Part shown: positions 35,531 through 49,307 of the stretch, in pieces | Layout: the number at the start of each line of letters is the position of its first letter | Numbering within the stretch: position 1 is the first letter of the stretch | Origin: Ganoderma boninense | Lineage: Eukaryota; Basidiomycota; Agaricomycetes; Polyporales; Polyporaceae | Assembly: GCA_002900995.3 (NCBI GenBank) | Contig: CM035313.1 | Span: forward strand, 1,984,001 to 2,048,000 | Direction: 5' to 3' | DNA: 64,000 nucleotides | Program-made: the position numbers and the translations under genes | The notes under the pieces: model-generated | Database searches by the model: none | Seen by the model: only the letters and a program-made list of their open reading frames with translations | What the model was told of the DNA's origin: nothing

Positions 35531-37378
35531 GGGAGACGATGGGGGGAGAGGGCGCAACGCAAGGCGGGACGCCGGGGACTCCCTTTACGCAGCCGTCGTC
35601 CCTGGCCGTGACCCCACAAATAACCCCTTATCCCGCAATCTAACTCCCGTCACAAAAATCATTTGCTAATCCCATCCCCGGGCCACCTGACCCGGGCCAT
35701 GCCGACCACCGCTGCTTGTGGTCCCCTGCCACTGGCCAGCGACTAGCCAGCCAGCCAACCCCCAGTCCTCGCCAGGCTCTCGTAGCGTTCTCTTCTCTCC
35801 TCCAGTCCCACAGCGGTCCCCCTCCGTCTCAAGCAGCTCCCTCTTCCCCCCACCTCGCCCTGTAGCCTTCCACGCGTCCCGTCTCGCATTGGTGCGCACA
35901 CTAGCAATTTCCACCGGAATCCGGCCCAACCGTGCCCGGCAGCCCCAGTGCTCTCCTTGTGCAATACAGTACTTATCCCCAGCCCCACTTACCACTCAGA
36001 AGGGTCCTTCGCAGTCGTTTCCTGGAATGCCCCTCATCTTCTGTTCTCATCAATCCGCCCCTCAAGGTCGATGCTCGCCGGGCCCATGACGGCACTTCGC
36101 TCCCACACTCCCGCATTCAAACCGGCCAGCTGACGACCACTCCTCCTCCGTCCTCTTGGCCACAAATAACTCCGGTTCTGGCCAACACTCCACCACCCTC
36201 CCTCCTCGCGCCCGCCGCGTTTATCTCTGGCATCGAACTTACTTGCAGGCAGCTGCTCAGGTCACCTTGGCCTCATCCCTTCCTCTTCTCCCCACCGAAG
36301 GGCGTGTTTGAACTTTCGGCGCTGCCCAGCACTCACTTCATCCCATTCCAGGGTTCTCGAAGAACCACCTGGGAACAGTCCAGACTTTCCCCCCCACTGT
36401 GACCACTGTGCACGATGTCCATCCTCCGATCGGCCGGCAACTTGCAAGGTTTAGTTTAGCCACACCAAGCCCTGGTCTCGCTCTGCGCTCGCACACCATG
36501 TCCTTCCTGCTTGCCTCCATCATCGTCTCACCGTGGAGTAGCGCAGTCGCCCGCACCTACCAGAATACATCCGCGTGGTCAGCTAAATAACCCATCCCTC
36601 GCTGGCACCCTCCTCCCAACCGAATCCCGATCGCATATTTCCCTCGCCCTGCGGTCCGCTCTGGAACGGCGTTAATGTCCCGCAGGCTTCCATGCTTCTT
36701 CGTTCCCGTCCTGACTCCCAGCTCGAAGCACCCTGTTCGCAATTCTAGCGGCCAGCCTGCTACCCGCACTACATCCATTCAACGTTCTTCTTCGCGATAC
36801 GTGGACGCTTGTAGTGCATCCTTAGTGCGCTCTAGAGTCTCATATCGCGTCTCCGGGATCGCCGTCTGACCATCCTCGCGCTCGCTTACCTCTATTATCT
36901 TATTCTACCTAAGGCTTCTAGTCCCCCATCTCTTCTCCCTCAGAATTGCACTTCGCCGACCGATTGGATTCTCCCAGTTCAGCACGCCCTCGACGGACAT
37001 CCGTCCACCTGTCGGAACGACCATGCCGCTCCCTCGAGATGGTGATCGCGGACGATCGTCAGACGGACCACGGTACACCGACAAGTGCCTGGTCGTATGG
37101 ACTTCATGGGAAACCCGTGTAAGTTGCCATATATCTGTCGTACCCGCGGGTGTGGCTCTATCCTCGCGTCATGTCTTTTTTTTACTTGGGGCGAGTACGA
37201 TCCTGCTGTAGAAGAGGAAGCCATGGTGTACGTACGAGACATGATATTTCTACAACCTTGCCCTTTCCTCTAGCTGTCGTTCCTGTCTCAGTGATAGTGA
37301 TAGAGCACGAAAATCCCTGATTATCAAGATCGAAGCGACCCAGAGACAAAGCCAATCAATACTTTCTGTGTCTCCTGC
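35531..37378. other. Long upstream region of the transcription factor gene
   Basis: About 1.85 kb of C/T-rich sequence (plus strand) lies upstream of the Zn2Cys6 gene and downstream of the transporter gene. Open frames here are short and of low complexity. A long upstream region is common for fungal regulatory genes and may hold control sites, but I cannot name any. Confidence 0.5.
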
Positions 37379-38991
37379 TCACAAACCCTGTACACGTTGC
37401 GCTGCTCTATCTACTACGGCGAGACCGGCAGAACACACGACCGCCATGAGCGGCGATAACAAGTACTGTCCGACGCTGGTCAGCGATCCTGTCCTTGGCC
37501 AACGACAACAAGGGCAAGGAAGGACGGGGGAACGAAGGGTAAAGACGTACAGCAACGGTGAGATACCCGGCGATATCGCCCTGGTCGACGTCCACGAGCT
37601 CTGCGATGCTGACGAGCACCATCGCAGACGGGCCCGCGGGAATCAAAACGAGGAGGAACCTATGACCACCTCAGAAGCACCCCCACAAATAAGCGAGCGG
37701 GAGGAGGAGGGGCACACTCACCACACCAGGCGATCGTCGACGTACAGCCCCCGGCCGGCCGTGCACCACACAAGGAGCAGTGCGAGCAGCGGCGCGAGGA
37801 CGAACCGCACGCAGAGCACCCACAGCGTCGCGCGCGCGCCCGGGTGCGTCGACCGCACGAGCGCGAGCTCCGCCCCCACCGCGAACGCCTGCAGCGCGGG
37901 GAAGAGCTCGCCGAGGTTCACCGCCGTCTGCGTCGCGCTGCTGAAGAGTGGACCGTCTTCGTCCAGGAACGCGTGGTGCAGCGGTGGGGTGATCTGCGGA
38001 ATCCCCGTGTCAGCGCGGGTGCGCATGGCGCGCGGGGAGGACCAGACTAGGCACTCACCCCGATGATGAGCGCGAGGATGGCGCCGAGGAGGGGCGGGCT
38101 GACGTATTGGCGGAGCACCTTGGTCGGCCGCTCGAGGAACTGGAGGAGGTGCGGGCAGTAGCGAGGAGGCCCCTGGTGCCCAAGGACATCTTCCAAGCCG
38201 TGCCTGTACGTGCTCCCATCTTCGCTCACCCGTCCAGAATGCCCTTGACCAACGTCCTCATCTTCCAACCAGCTGGCGCGTGGGTCACGCAGGTCCGACG
38301 GCATGCGCCGTGGGTCGGGGAGCAGCGCGTCCCTCTCCCCCTCCCCAGCGTCCACACCTGCTCGGCCCTCCAGGTCGCGATCGTGGCTATCGCAGTGGTG
38401 GGGTTTCGAGGGGGCGGGGGCGCGGTCGTGCGCGATGATGCTTGGGGCGACCTGGAAGGTAACCGTCTCCTGTACGACGGCGTTGAGGAGGATGAGGCCC
38501 CTAGCGCGCCGGAGCGTCCCAGCCACGGTCTCGCCCCTTCGCGAGACCGTGTCGAGCACGCCGGTGTGCTCGAGCGACTGGAGCAGCAGCAGCGGGAGCA
38601 CGTTCGCGTTCGGGCGGCCGCATGCGACGATCGTCCAGTACGGCACCGCGAGGGCGCGCTTGCCGACGTAGCCGAGAGCGTAGCCGAGGACGGAGAAGAC
38701 GAGGCCCCCGAGGGGCACGATCCAGTCCGCAGCGAGACGTCGCGCGGTGAGCCCAGGGCCCATCTGCTCGACGATGAGGCAGGGGAGGAAAAGGACTGCG
38801 TTGAGCTTGGCGACGTGTCGGACGGTGCGGTGGTCCATGTACCCTCGACGCGCCATGAGGTAGCCAATGAAAAGGGTGAGGAGGACGGAGATGGAGCCCT
38901 GGAGGGCCCCGAAGAAGGTAGAAAGGAGAGCGTTGGTCGTGGACCTGCCGACAGTGAGGTCCGCCAGGACCGCTTGAGAGGCTGCATGCAT
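37379..38991 (-). CDS. Auxin efflux carrier (AEC/PIN-like) family membrane protein
   Basis: Exons 38991-38059, 37993-37722, 37659-37551 and 37465-37379 give 466 residues. Two groups of about five membrane segments flank a long hydrophilic loop. Segments in the first group include LSTFFGALQGSISVLLTLFI, IVPLGGLVFSVLGYALGYVG and ILLNAVVQETVTFQVAPSI; the second group includes VSPPLLGAILALIIG, LWVLCVRFVLAPLLALLLVW and FLLVLIPAGPSAMVLVSIAE. The motif GRPNANVLPLLLLQSL matches the polar patch of the fourth helix in this family. Yeast relatives (Ecm3 type) sit in the ER membrane; transported substrates in fungi are not established. The loop is rich in His, Asp, Arg and Glu. The large open frame on the opposite strand is a GC-rich shadow. 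Confidence 0.9.
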
Positions 38992-39875
38992 TGCTACTTG
39001 CAAGGGGTAATAGGGTAACTGACTGAGCTCAAGAAATAGCGTCGCGAGGATCGTCTAGCCCATTGGCGGAGCATGGGATGCGGCCCAGGAGTCCTCCTGG
39101 CATATCCTCGTGGTGGTCGAAAGCAAAGCGCAAGCAGTGAGCAGGCAACCAGGATCCTGACGTCAGATGTTCCGTCAGTGTGTATCTGCCAATCTATCCA
39201 GCATAAGGAACCACCCCCCCCTCCCCGGAGAATTTCTGGCAGGCGTTATTCGTGTTGCTATCGAGTTTCGATGTCTAGTTGATGGACAATGGGCAGGAAT
39301 GGCAGACGTCATAGAAGAGGTCAATATTTGCCACCGTTCAACGACATGTATCATACAACAACGAGGTTAGACGAGATATATTACCACTCTACAGAAAATT
39401 ATTAGCGAGATGAGGCGCAATATTAGAACATGGGCATTACTACCGGGAGCTTCAAGCCGTTGCGAGGAATGAAATCTAGTGACTTAAGCAGGCTCTCATG
39501 TATGCACTATTGTCACGCATCGGCGCGAGCTCACCGAGGGTCCGTACTTGGCTTCTCCACCAGTGATTGAGGGGCCTCAGGTGTTTCTGCACATGGGCAG
39601 TCGAGGCTCGCAATTGCAGATCGCTTGAAATCGGCTCCAAATCCTTCAAGGCATACTTCCATTCCCCAAAATAGTCGGGAAATTGAAGCAACACTAATCA
39701 ACGGACGCGATTTGCAGAATGGCAGAATAGCCGCGGCGCAACACTCGTGTAAACAAGCAGGAAACAAGACGCATATCGTACAAGGCTAAAGACGGTAAAG
39801 TACACTGTCATTTGGAGAAGAGTCAGCTACGGCCTTCCGTGGCTGGAAAGCGTACTGGTGCTGGAAGGAACAGTT
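38992..39875. other. Intergenic region
   Basis: The interval holds the promoter of the AEC gene and the 3' flank of the helicase gene. A C-run lies near 39213. The open frame at 39476-39694 on the minus strand has some protein-like composition but no recognisable motif and no good splice partners. Confidence 0.45.
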
Positions 39876-42800
39876 TCACACTCCCCAGTTCCACGGGCTC
39901 CTTTGAGATCCCTGCGCCCGCGCAATATCCTCGAGCTCGGTTGCTTGGCTGTTCGTAGACAACAGGTTGTGTCCTGTACCACCAATGGGTTCGCCACAAT
40001 CCATACAGAAAGATGTCTGCATTGCTCCACCGCACTACAAGATATCAATGGTTCAGATGCGAAGACTAAGTCGACTGCAGTGCCCTTACCTCAGTGATGA
40101 CGAAGACGTGTCCGTTAGGACATTTGTAGAAGTGACCAGTATGTGCTACGGTGAGCATACATTAGATAACATCACCGGGAAGAGAAGGGGGGCGCGAACT
40201 CACAGAAATTGAGTCCTTTGACAATCTGCGTGAGCTCCTCAAGCGAGACCGGTTCGTAGAACGTGTCGTTCCGGAGGGAGCGCTCCAGCGCCTTCCAGTC
40301 ATCCAAGATGGCCAGCGTAGGCTCCACGAAGTCGGAATGCAGCCAGTTCTTCGCACCCTGTCGACCCTCCCCGCGCGCGCGAACTGCCGCGATTCGCTGT
40401 TCGGCGCTCGCCCGCTTTTCCTTCGCAGTGTCCGCGAGCTTAGCACGGCCCGCATCCGTCATCTTCGCGGTCGTCTGCTTCGACATCTGCACATTGAAGC
40501 GGAATTGCTCCAACTCGATGCGCATGAGCAGGAGCACGGTGCTCGCCTCCTGGCGGAAGCTTTCTGATTCCCGCGTGATCTGGAGCGCGATCTCGGCATC
40601 GGCGGCGCAGGAACGGAGGATGAAGACAACGTAACTCGCCCAGACACGTCGATTGCCCGGAGGGTACTTTGGGCGGCTGGTCACCGCCTCGACCCACGTC
40701 CCCGTGAATGAAGCGACAGACAAGCGGATGTTGATGGTGGTCCAGAAGGCTTCAACCAGGAAGCGCTTGTCAGCACGCGGCGGCGGCTGGCCGACTTTCA
40801 TTCTGGCAATGCGCATGGCATACTCCTGGGGGTTCCGAGGAGCGTTGACTGGGTTTGCGACAATGTCGTCCATCTCCTTCTGATACAGATAGGCGAAGGA
40901 AGCCTCCCAGGCGTGCGAATGCGCGGATCGGATCTGAGAGGTCAAGGCTGCGTCCTTGTATGCAGCGAACAGCACAAGGATGACCTTCTTCAAAGCTTTC
41001 GCTTCATCTGCAGGAAGTCCATGAAGGCCATTGTTGAGAGGGTCGATATGTCGGAGAATGAGTGGGATGGATCGCGCGCTCTTGAGCAAGACCCCTTGAT
41101 CGCGTTGTAATCCCTTCAGTTCTTTCGTGGATATCTTCAAAGGAGCCGCTTTGATATCAGCGGCGAGTTCCTCGACCGTACGCTTCATGGTGGGTTTCGA
41201 GACAGTGTCCATCTTGGCTTGTACAGCTTTGAGCGACTTGGACATGTGGAATGCGACGTTATTCTCAAGAATATCCAGGTCAGCACGCTTGAAGACGCGC
41301 CCATAGCGAGGAGCGGTGATTGCGCTACGACATGTCGGACAAGTTGGGGGCTGCCTGAAACCCGGAGGGGGAGCCTCTAGACCGAGCCACTTTCCATCTG
41401 AGCCGTCCCGCTGGTAATATTGTGCAAGTTCGCAGTGCCCGTCAAGTGTCTCCACAGTGAAGACGTGTCCGCAGCTTGGTATGGTGATGATCAGCTCATC
41501 CAAGCCCTCGCTCCCGTGGTCAAGATCGGCCAGAGTTCGTTGCATGACGAGGTCGACAATGCTGGATTTAATTTCATCGCTGGCGCAGACAGGGCAGATC
41601 TGGATTGAGCAATCTTCTCCGCAAACTATAACTCATTGAGCAGCAAATTCCCGGGATATATCGCATACAAGGCTTACCAGATGGACAACGATGACCACAC
41701 CCGAGAACTTGCTCGCAACGTTTGTTGCATGGAAGACGGGCACATATCTGGGGCAAACGTAAATATCACATTATATTGGAGGGAGAAGTACCAGCAGTAA
41801 CACACCGCTCCACACGGAAGAGGACATGCAAAATGCGAGCAACGCCTAAAGAGAGTCAGTTGAGATCGTTGTAAACAGGACATATTCCAAGCACCACGCA
41901 CCAAGCACATGGTTCCTGGCAAGGCGCACAAGGCACTGAGCAGTAGTTCCGGCAACGAGCGTGAGTGCAGACTTGTCGACACGCCTCTTTGCACTCCGAC
42001 GTGCATTCGTGATCTGCAGAGCATTGCTTCCCACACAGGTGACCACAAAACAAACTCCTCTGGCAAGGGTGTCCGACGTGTGTAACACGCTGAATTGGGC
42101 GTTCCTCCTCCATGACATCGTCTGCCTTGTCGTCTTGAGGCTCTGGGGCAGCATTCAGGAATTGACATTCGTGGCATCGTGCCTTGCAGGAACGTCCACA
42201 GCACGGCATGATCCCATTGCATGTCTCCCGACAAGCATGTCGACGCGGATCATCAGTGCACCGCATCGTCGCTTCGTGCTCACAACTGGGAAGTTTCTTC
42301 GAAACAAGCTCTGGACATGATACGTTCTCCAGATTGTCAAGCTGGAAACTGACGGATACGGTCAGAGCTAGCACCGGCATCACTAGAATGTTTACCGACC
42401 AGAATACTCGAGAAATAATATGTCCACAGGGCAATCGGACGTTCGACACCTCAGTGTGACAGTCCCCACAAGACTCGGCGCATTGCTTCGGACAAGGGTG
42501 CTGGCGCGGACATAGTCGAGTGCAGCGCTGTACGCACGACACGGAGACATGCCTGGGGTCGTCCGAGTGGCACTGAAAGACAATATCAAAAAGCGTGATT
42601 CGAAATCATTCCCTGACCACGACTTGCCTTGTAAGGGCAGAGGTGCCCGCATTTGAGGCGTATGTCGCACTGGAGGAGGCAACCACCTGCGAGGTAGAGG
42701 GGAGATATATCATGTCAGTCGCAGAGAAATGTCACATAGTGCGTCGAGAGCTCACCGTCAGGTGCAATATGGGGCAGTTGTCCTGGCCTGGAAATTAATT

Positions 42801-45800
42801 CCACAGTGTGAGGGTGGCGCTGACAAGCCACCGGGAATGCACTGCCGAGGCAATCCCGTTTGCCCAACTCCTCAATGATTTCGCGCCACATCTTGCTCCT
42901 CGCAGAGAGATTTGTGGCATTTCCCATAATGTACATCCCCTCACGAGCACGTGAAAGAGCCACTAGAGAGAACAATCAAACGTGAATTCGCGCCTTAGGG
43001 TAGAACGAAGACACACCATTCGTTCGGTTCTCCGACTGGGATGAATGAAACAGCTGTTAACGCAATAACGGCAACAAGTACAATCTGGCAGGCTCACTCT
43101 TAGGAACCCAATGTTCACACGCCCTTTGGGGTGACGATCGTAAACTTCATCCTCTTCAGATCCTCCTGAGTTCCGGACAAGAGACAGGATCACAATCTGT
43201 ATGGTAGTTAGCGCTGCATGCAGCACTCGGAACACTCCCATTCACCTTGGCTTCCTCGCCTTGGAAATTGTCAATGGTACGCAGAAGTACCTAGATTGCA
43301 CATGTTAGCTACCATCATCTATGTAATATGTACCAGTTACTGAACATACCCTGCGAGACACTTTTACACGTTCAAAAGCGCCCGTAGATTGTGTCACGTC
43401 TTCGCCTTCAGCATTGCGGTCATCCAGCTCTGCCTGATCACGTTCATCGAGAACGACAGCCACCTCATTTGCCAGAGCGTCCCGCAGTCGCGACAATTGT
43501 CCGAGGTATGCACAGAGAACCACGATATCTCCTTCAGCGGAGTATGGTCCTTGCCTAGAATGTTGAAGTCAGATTTATGAGAGACCTTGTTCAAGGGTAT
43601 ATTTTACCTGAGCAAGTATAGAACCAGATCTTTGATCATGCGGACCTGTGAAACAAATTGGTCGTGACATGGTGGAAGACTCGCAGTGATAATGTGTACA
43701 GACCTCGAACTCATTGTATTTGCTGACAAAATCGTCCTCCCCACCGTTCTCCTTGTGGTCATGAGTGAAAAAGAAAACATTCTTCGCCATGCCTTGAACA
43801 TCAGCGTAATTCTTCACAAGGTCATGGTCTTCTATTCTGGGGTATAAAGTCATCCTGTCGCGCACTCAATGAGAGGACTCCCTGAGAATGATGCTGACTT
43901 GGCAAACCTAACGAGGTCCGCGATCTCGGGCCGCATGCGTCGCTGAACATTGATTTGCGACATTGGCAACCCGGAAGACGACAAGCGCTCCATGAGCGAC
44001 ATGTCGAACTTGTAGACCATCTTGCCGTGGTGGTGATCCATGGAGAGAGCTTTGAAAATTCGAGGGCTCAGTATTAACACGTTCTACAACGAGTCTGGTC
44101 AAGCTGCAACTCACAGTAATTGTTAAGGGTCGGCCGAAGTTGAAGAGGGTCGCCGATCAGGATCATATGTTGAACGCTGGGTACCAAACTTCCTAGAACA
44201 TGTGCTTCAAGGACTTGACCAGCCTCCTCAACCAACAAGACCTTGGGACCGATTCCCTGCATACACAAGATTCAGCACTGTGTAGCACGAATTATGCCGG
44301 CCGCAAGTGGAACACCTTGCCTTGAGGAGGGCAGTCAGTTTTGCAGCACCTGAATCACAATACAGGCAGTCAGTCACCAAGACCCAAGGCATATCACCGA
44401 AGCATACACTAACCAGTCGTTGTACATCCAATGATGTCCACGTTCCTAAGCAGCTGTTTCCGTATCTAGATTGAATGGAATCAGACGCCATGTCAACCCA
44501 CAAGTCACAACAATTCAGCTTACCTCGGCTTGACCCTCCAGGAACTCCTGAGTGGTGTGCGCATGCTTCTCTCTCAATCGTCGAAACTCTTCATTCTGCA
44601 TGTCCTGCGCTGCCACCCGCACTTCGTCGGACCACATTGCATGAAGTTGCCGACGTTCGACGGAAGACATATGCCAAGCTTCATCCGCGTTGAGCAGGTC
44701 ATGCAGTGGCCGGGATGTTGTAGGTACGGAAGGAATGTCAACGCATCCTAACGCCGTAAATAATTGTCTGAGATCAGTGAAGTCATCGGGGCGGATGTTG
44801 CTAGGTTGCCCCTCAAGCACAGTCTGGGAGTTGGATCCGAGCTGACTCTCTTCGGTGGTAGGCGGCGATGGGTGGGCTGGTGCGGGGGCAGGGGAAGGAT
44901 TGGAGGATAGATCCTGCGCCTCGTCTTCTGAGTCGATGTCTGTCAGCTCATCGAGGTCAGCGAAGATGACGTCGTTGAGCCATTCTTCCTCTGGCGATGC
45001 ATCAATGAGAACGATGTCGTTATCCTCGTCATTCATCACCAATGCGCCCTCAGCATGCTGGATGGAAGCGTCACTCGGAGGCGATATATCAGCTGCTTGC
45101 GCTTCCGGTTCCCCCATTCGGAGTATCTCGAATCGATTTGCACTTTCCTGCTGAGCCGCGGCCGGTTGAGCCTCCCGTCGGTATCGTATAGAGGAATGCG
45201 CATCGTCCAGGAACTTGACGTCGCCTCCGCGCAACCAAAATCCGTAGAGCGAGCTGTCGACCGCCCCAATATCCTTTCCATTCCGGCCAGCGACGTTCCA
45301 TCCGTCTTGTTCCTGTACGTCGAGGAGATGCAATGCTTGTACCCACTCGGGTGGGTTCTCAATGGAGTCAAGCAAGACGGGGCATTGAATGGAGAGGTAC
45401 CGGATGAGATCGTCGCTGCTGACCTCCGTCTTGAAGAATCCTTCCATGAAAGCCTTGACTTCGTCCTCGACCTCTCGGAGTGCGCGACGATGGCCGGAAA
45501 AAGCCGCAGAGAGACGTGTCCTGCCGGCAACATTTTCCTGTTGCTCGAGTGAGAATGGAGCAATACGCTCATCCGCGGAACGAGAACCCAAGCGGACAAT
45601 GTTCTTCGTGATGTTGGCGTCAAGGACTGAGCGAAGCATGTGGTCCAGAGCATGGTTCGTGAATGCGATCATGAGGATAGGACCGGCGCCATTCTTGATG
45701 AGCACTCGGAGCAATGCGACTCCAGTGTAGCTCTGCAAGTCTTTCGTCAGTACAACATCTCCAAGTGTATTAAACATTGCTTACTTTACCCGTACCTGGG

Positions 45801-48414
45801 GGCCTGACCGCGTCACAGACATTAGGCGGTGCTGGGGTAAAGACATGAGCACTTACCCTTGGATCAGAGAAATCTCTCTTGTCAGCGCGTCCACCATGGC
45901 ATCAGCTTGGCTGGGGTCAAGTCGGCTGTTCCGCTTCAGTATGTCGCGCGCAGTCTCAATAGAGCCTGGGTCGCTGACGAAGAGCTCGAGATCATCTATC
46001 CCCGAGTCCGCAGGGAAGAGCGACGCGAGCTGGAAAGCGTAGCCGGGTAGTGTCGAATATGCTGGAGGGGAGATCTGGAGAGTTCGGAAGAACTCGGGTG
46101 GTCGATGGGCGAGGTAGCGAGCGAAGGGAACGCTCTCGGGCTCGACGCGCAGCGCCTCGAGGAACGGGCGGACGGACTCGAACATGACCGTCGCTTCAAT
46201 AAGCAGCTTTATCGAGCGCCGCTCCGTGGCAGGGAGTCGCAGCTCTTGGAGGATGCGCAACTCGATCTCGGGGGAGAAGAACGATAATCGGACGTTGATA
46301 CGGTCAGCGTTCCGTTTCGCGGACTCCGTCAGGTCCTTGAGTGAGCTGGCGATGGTACCAAGGTGGACTTCAGTTGCCCCCGCACGCTGCCAGACGAGAG
46401 CTACTAGACCGCCTTGCATCAACCGCTTGCTCGACATGCTTTCCCAAAAGTGCGCACGAGAGTTGGCTTGGGTCGCACGAGCACGACCAGGAGGCGTGTC
46501 GAGCGAGACGCTGACGCTCAGCCCTCGATGGGTCGGAGAAATGGTCTGGAACTCGGCATTTGTGTAGACATTGAACAGGACTGTGTCTTGTCCGACGGCG
46601 TGGCCACGATACTTTCCACCGCCCTTCTTCAGCACGGTGTCGAGTTGGGTCTGTCCCGCTGTTTCTTTGAGATCTAAAAGGATTGCTTGGGCAGAAGTAC
46701 GGAGAGATGCACTGCAAGGCTGTTTGTCAAGTAATAAACAGAAAGAAAGACAGAAGACGCACGTCAACTCTTCACGCAATAGCCTGAATTGAATATCTAA
46801 CAGTTGCTCCATCGACTCCGAAGGAAAGGGGTGTGGAGCGCCGAACAGATTGGCGGGCAAGAATGGCTGTAAGGGGGATGTGAGCTCCTCGTGAGTGGGT
46901 GCAATTTGGATGTCGGCGATGTTGACGAAATCATTGTCATGGCGAGGACCGCCAGGGCGAAGTGAACCCGGTCCTTCATAAGCGTTGTGAAGCGCTGCCA
47001 GAACGCCTTCATTCGACGTGCTCGCTAGGATGGCTGAATTGCGAGGAGGTTGCTTGCCACGCTCATTGTCCCTGTGCTTGCGGTCGACGATGGCTACGAG
47101 ACGACTAACCAGCGCACGGAGGCGCTCGATAACCAAGCGACGAGCTTGTTCGGGAACATTGGTGATCGGGTCAGCGAAAGTGGCAGGGGTCGTCGAGATG
47201 CCCTTGATCCAAGCCTCTGTCCAGCTGTCAAGACTTGTGACGAGCCCAAGCAATGCTGGATGCGTCGCAACAGCGTTTTTGAATCGGGTGATATATCTGA
47301 GACACTGTGCTTAGCATGACAGTGCTGATGAAAGTGGAAGCAACATACTCAAAAAGAACTTGAGCTATGCAAGAAAAGATTGAGCTTCCCATCAACTCTG
47401 CTTGTCCAGGTTCCCTGAACGACTTGTGCGTGTCAAACGCTTCTTCCATACAAGACCGCACAACCTCAGAGAGTCGATCGAAGTGCTCGAGTATGAGCGA
47501 GTAAAGGGAGCTATAAGGAAAAATGAGAACGAGTGTATTTGAGCAACGGAAGCAAAACACTGACTTGACGGTCTTGCTAGTGATGCTCTTGACTACATAC
47601 TCCGAGGATAGATACTACACAACGAGGGTGAATGAGATTTCGTTTGGATCTGTTTAACACAACGTACTCTCAATAGAGGGATATATCCTCGGCCGAAGGA
47701 GAGAGATGTGCGCTCTCTCGGACGGATTGCGACCGCCTGGGACCATCCTAGTATATCCCCGATCCGGAGTAAACCATTGCTCTATCCAAGAGCACATGTT
47801 AGGATACCACCAGGGTATAAATGGAGGGATACTCACCGTTCCGACACGATTCAAGAACAGCTATATCCAACGTCAGCGATTCGGCCTTGGAGAGGAACCC
47901 AAATAAGGAGTATGACAAGCTTACTTGACCGTCTTCAGGAGTCTGTACACGGTGTTATTGATACATCATGCATATCACGAAATAGCAACTCACCCAACAG
48001 TCATTTCCAGATGAAACATTATTCATCAGAGTAACGAATCCGTACACATCGGCCGCAAATCGAAACCTGAAACTATCCTCGAGGAATCGGTGAAGGTGGT
48101 AGTTCACCTCCGAGGGCTTCATCTCGGCAGTGGAAGCGGCGAAGAAACCATCCGTGCCAGCGCCTTGGATGCGAGCAAGAGCGGCGGGAGTCAAGAAGGA
48201 GGCGATATTATCGAGCGGTGTGCTCGACGCTTGGGACGGTCCCTGGTTGGGACTCTCGTGTCGGAAACGGCAGTCAGAGCCTCGGGAACAGAAGCCTTTG
48301 TTGTAGTAAAAGTCGCATACACCATGTGGAGCCCGAGGCCCAGCAGAGCGAGTTGCACCGCCACGGGGACCACCGCGAGGGTGTGGACCGCTGTGCGAGG
48401 GCACGTTCAACGTG
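39876..48414 (-). CDS. ZNFX1: ZNFX1/Hrr1-type NFX1 zinc-finger helicase (5' end unresolved)
   Basis: More than 20 exons on the minus strand encode roughly 2,000 residues. In order: a CCCH finger (CDFYYNKGFCSRGSDCRFRH); an alpha-helical region (NCSW-like CWTPEDGQLFLNRVGT onward); an SF1 helicase with Walker A GPPGTGKS on its own 19-nt exon (45803-45785), Walker B VLLVEEAGQVLE, motif III ILIGDPLQLRP and motif VI NVALSRAREGMYIMG; then arrays of Cys/His repeats of NFX1 type (HECTSECKEACRQVC, CGHLCGKQC); a coiled region; and a C-terminal zinc motif FYKCPNGHVFVITECGGAM ending in WNWGV. Known relatives are human ZNFX1 and S. pombe Hrr1, which works with the RNA-dependent RNA polymerase complex in RNAi heterochromatin. 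The most 5' exon found lacks an ATG; it opens after an acceptor at 48415, so a first exon lies further upstream. Confidence 0.9.
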
Positions 48415-49307
48415 CTGCCAGGAAGGTTTTATGGATAGCAGAGCGCTAGAAGACCATCCGCGACCGCCAGGAGGCTCGGATCGTGGTCTGGGCTCCTTGG
48501 GTGTCTGGATGCACAGATCCCTTCCTCGAAAGTCCAGCCAAACGTCCAACAGTCCACGGCGTGTGGAGTGTCACCCGATTGAAGCGTCGGAGAGAAGATA
48601 ACTTTCAAGATGGCGAAGGTGCTGCCGACTTCAGAATATGCCTCTGGCCAACTGACAATAGTCTCGAAGCTGCCGACCAGCATCATTCGCCACTGCTTCA
48701 TGGCTGCGGAAAACGGAGATTCCACGGGAGGCAACTGTGCCAGCGGTCTGACCCTCTCACATCTCAGGGGGGATGCCGACCGCTGGCGGATACCATCTAC
48801 CGCAGCACAGACACCTGGGAGCGCACGGGAATCCGGCGAGGTGCCGTCGCTCGTAACAACTGCTTCGATAGAAGCGGATGATAGAACCTTGCATCCTTGC
48901 GCATGAAACGAGGCCAACGTGAGTGATTGATTCTAACCTGGGTCGAAGAAAGTCGACAAACCTCAGGCCATGATACTGAGTGGGTTGGTTTGCGATCCAG
49001 CGGGCTGCTCTAGGGCGGTCAAGTGGTTTCGAGCGTGTGTATGCGCGGTTGAATGACGATTGGAATGCTACAGTCGCCGCTGTGGGCCCCGTTGGCCGGG
49101 ACAAGGAGGAAAAAGCGGCTTAAGTTGCTGGGTTCGACTCGGGAGTGGGATGGACTCGCAGCGTGATGATGATGACACGGGTCTGAGTAAGCGCCTTAGA
49201 GGGATGCACGTGAATTGCGGGGTGTCGGCGCCAAGTTGTGGTCGGACCCCAGCCTGAAATTGAATGCGGGGCTGCTCGCGGGGCAGCCTCTCGCCTTCTC
49301 GACGACC
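48415..49307. promoter_or_regulatory. Divergent interval between helicase and ETF alpha genes
   Basis: This interval must contain the first coding exon of the minus-strand helicase and the promoters of both genes. Several ATGs are possible on the minus strand, but none gives a phase that joins the 48414 exon convincingly. Open frames on both strands here look like shadows. Confidence 0.4.

Noticed and set aside
38107..39018. 303-codon plus-strand frame opposite the AEC gene
   Set aside because: The minus strand encodes clear membrane segments and joins to three further exons; the plus frame is compositional.
48429..48917. 162-codon minus-strand frame as the helicase N-terminus
   Set aside because: It cannot be joined in phase to the 48414 exon with a good donor and has no recognisable sequence.
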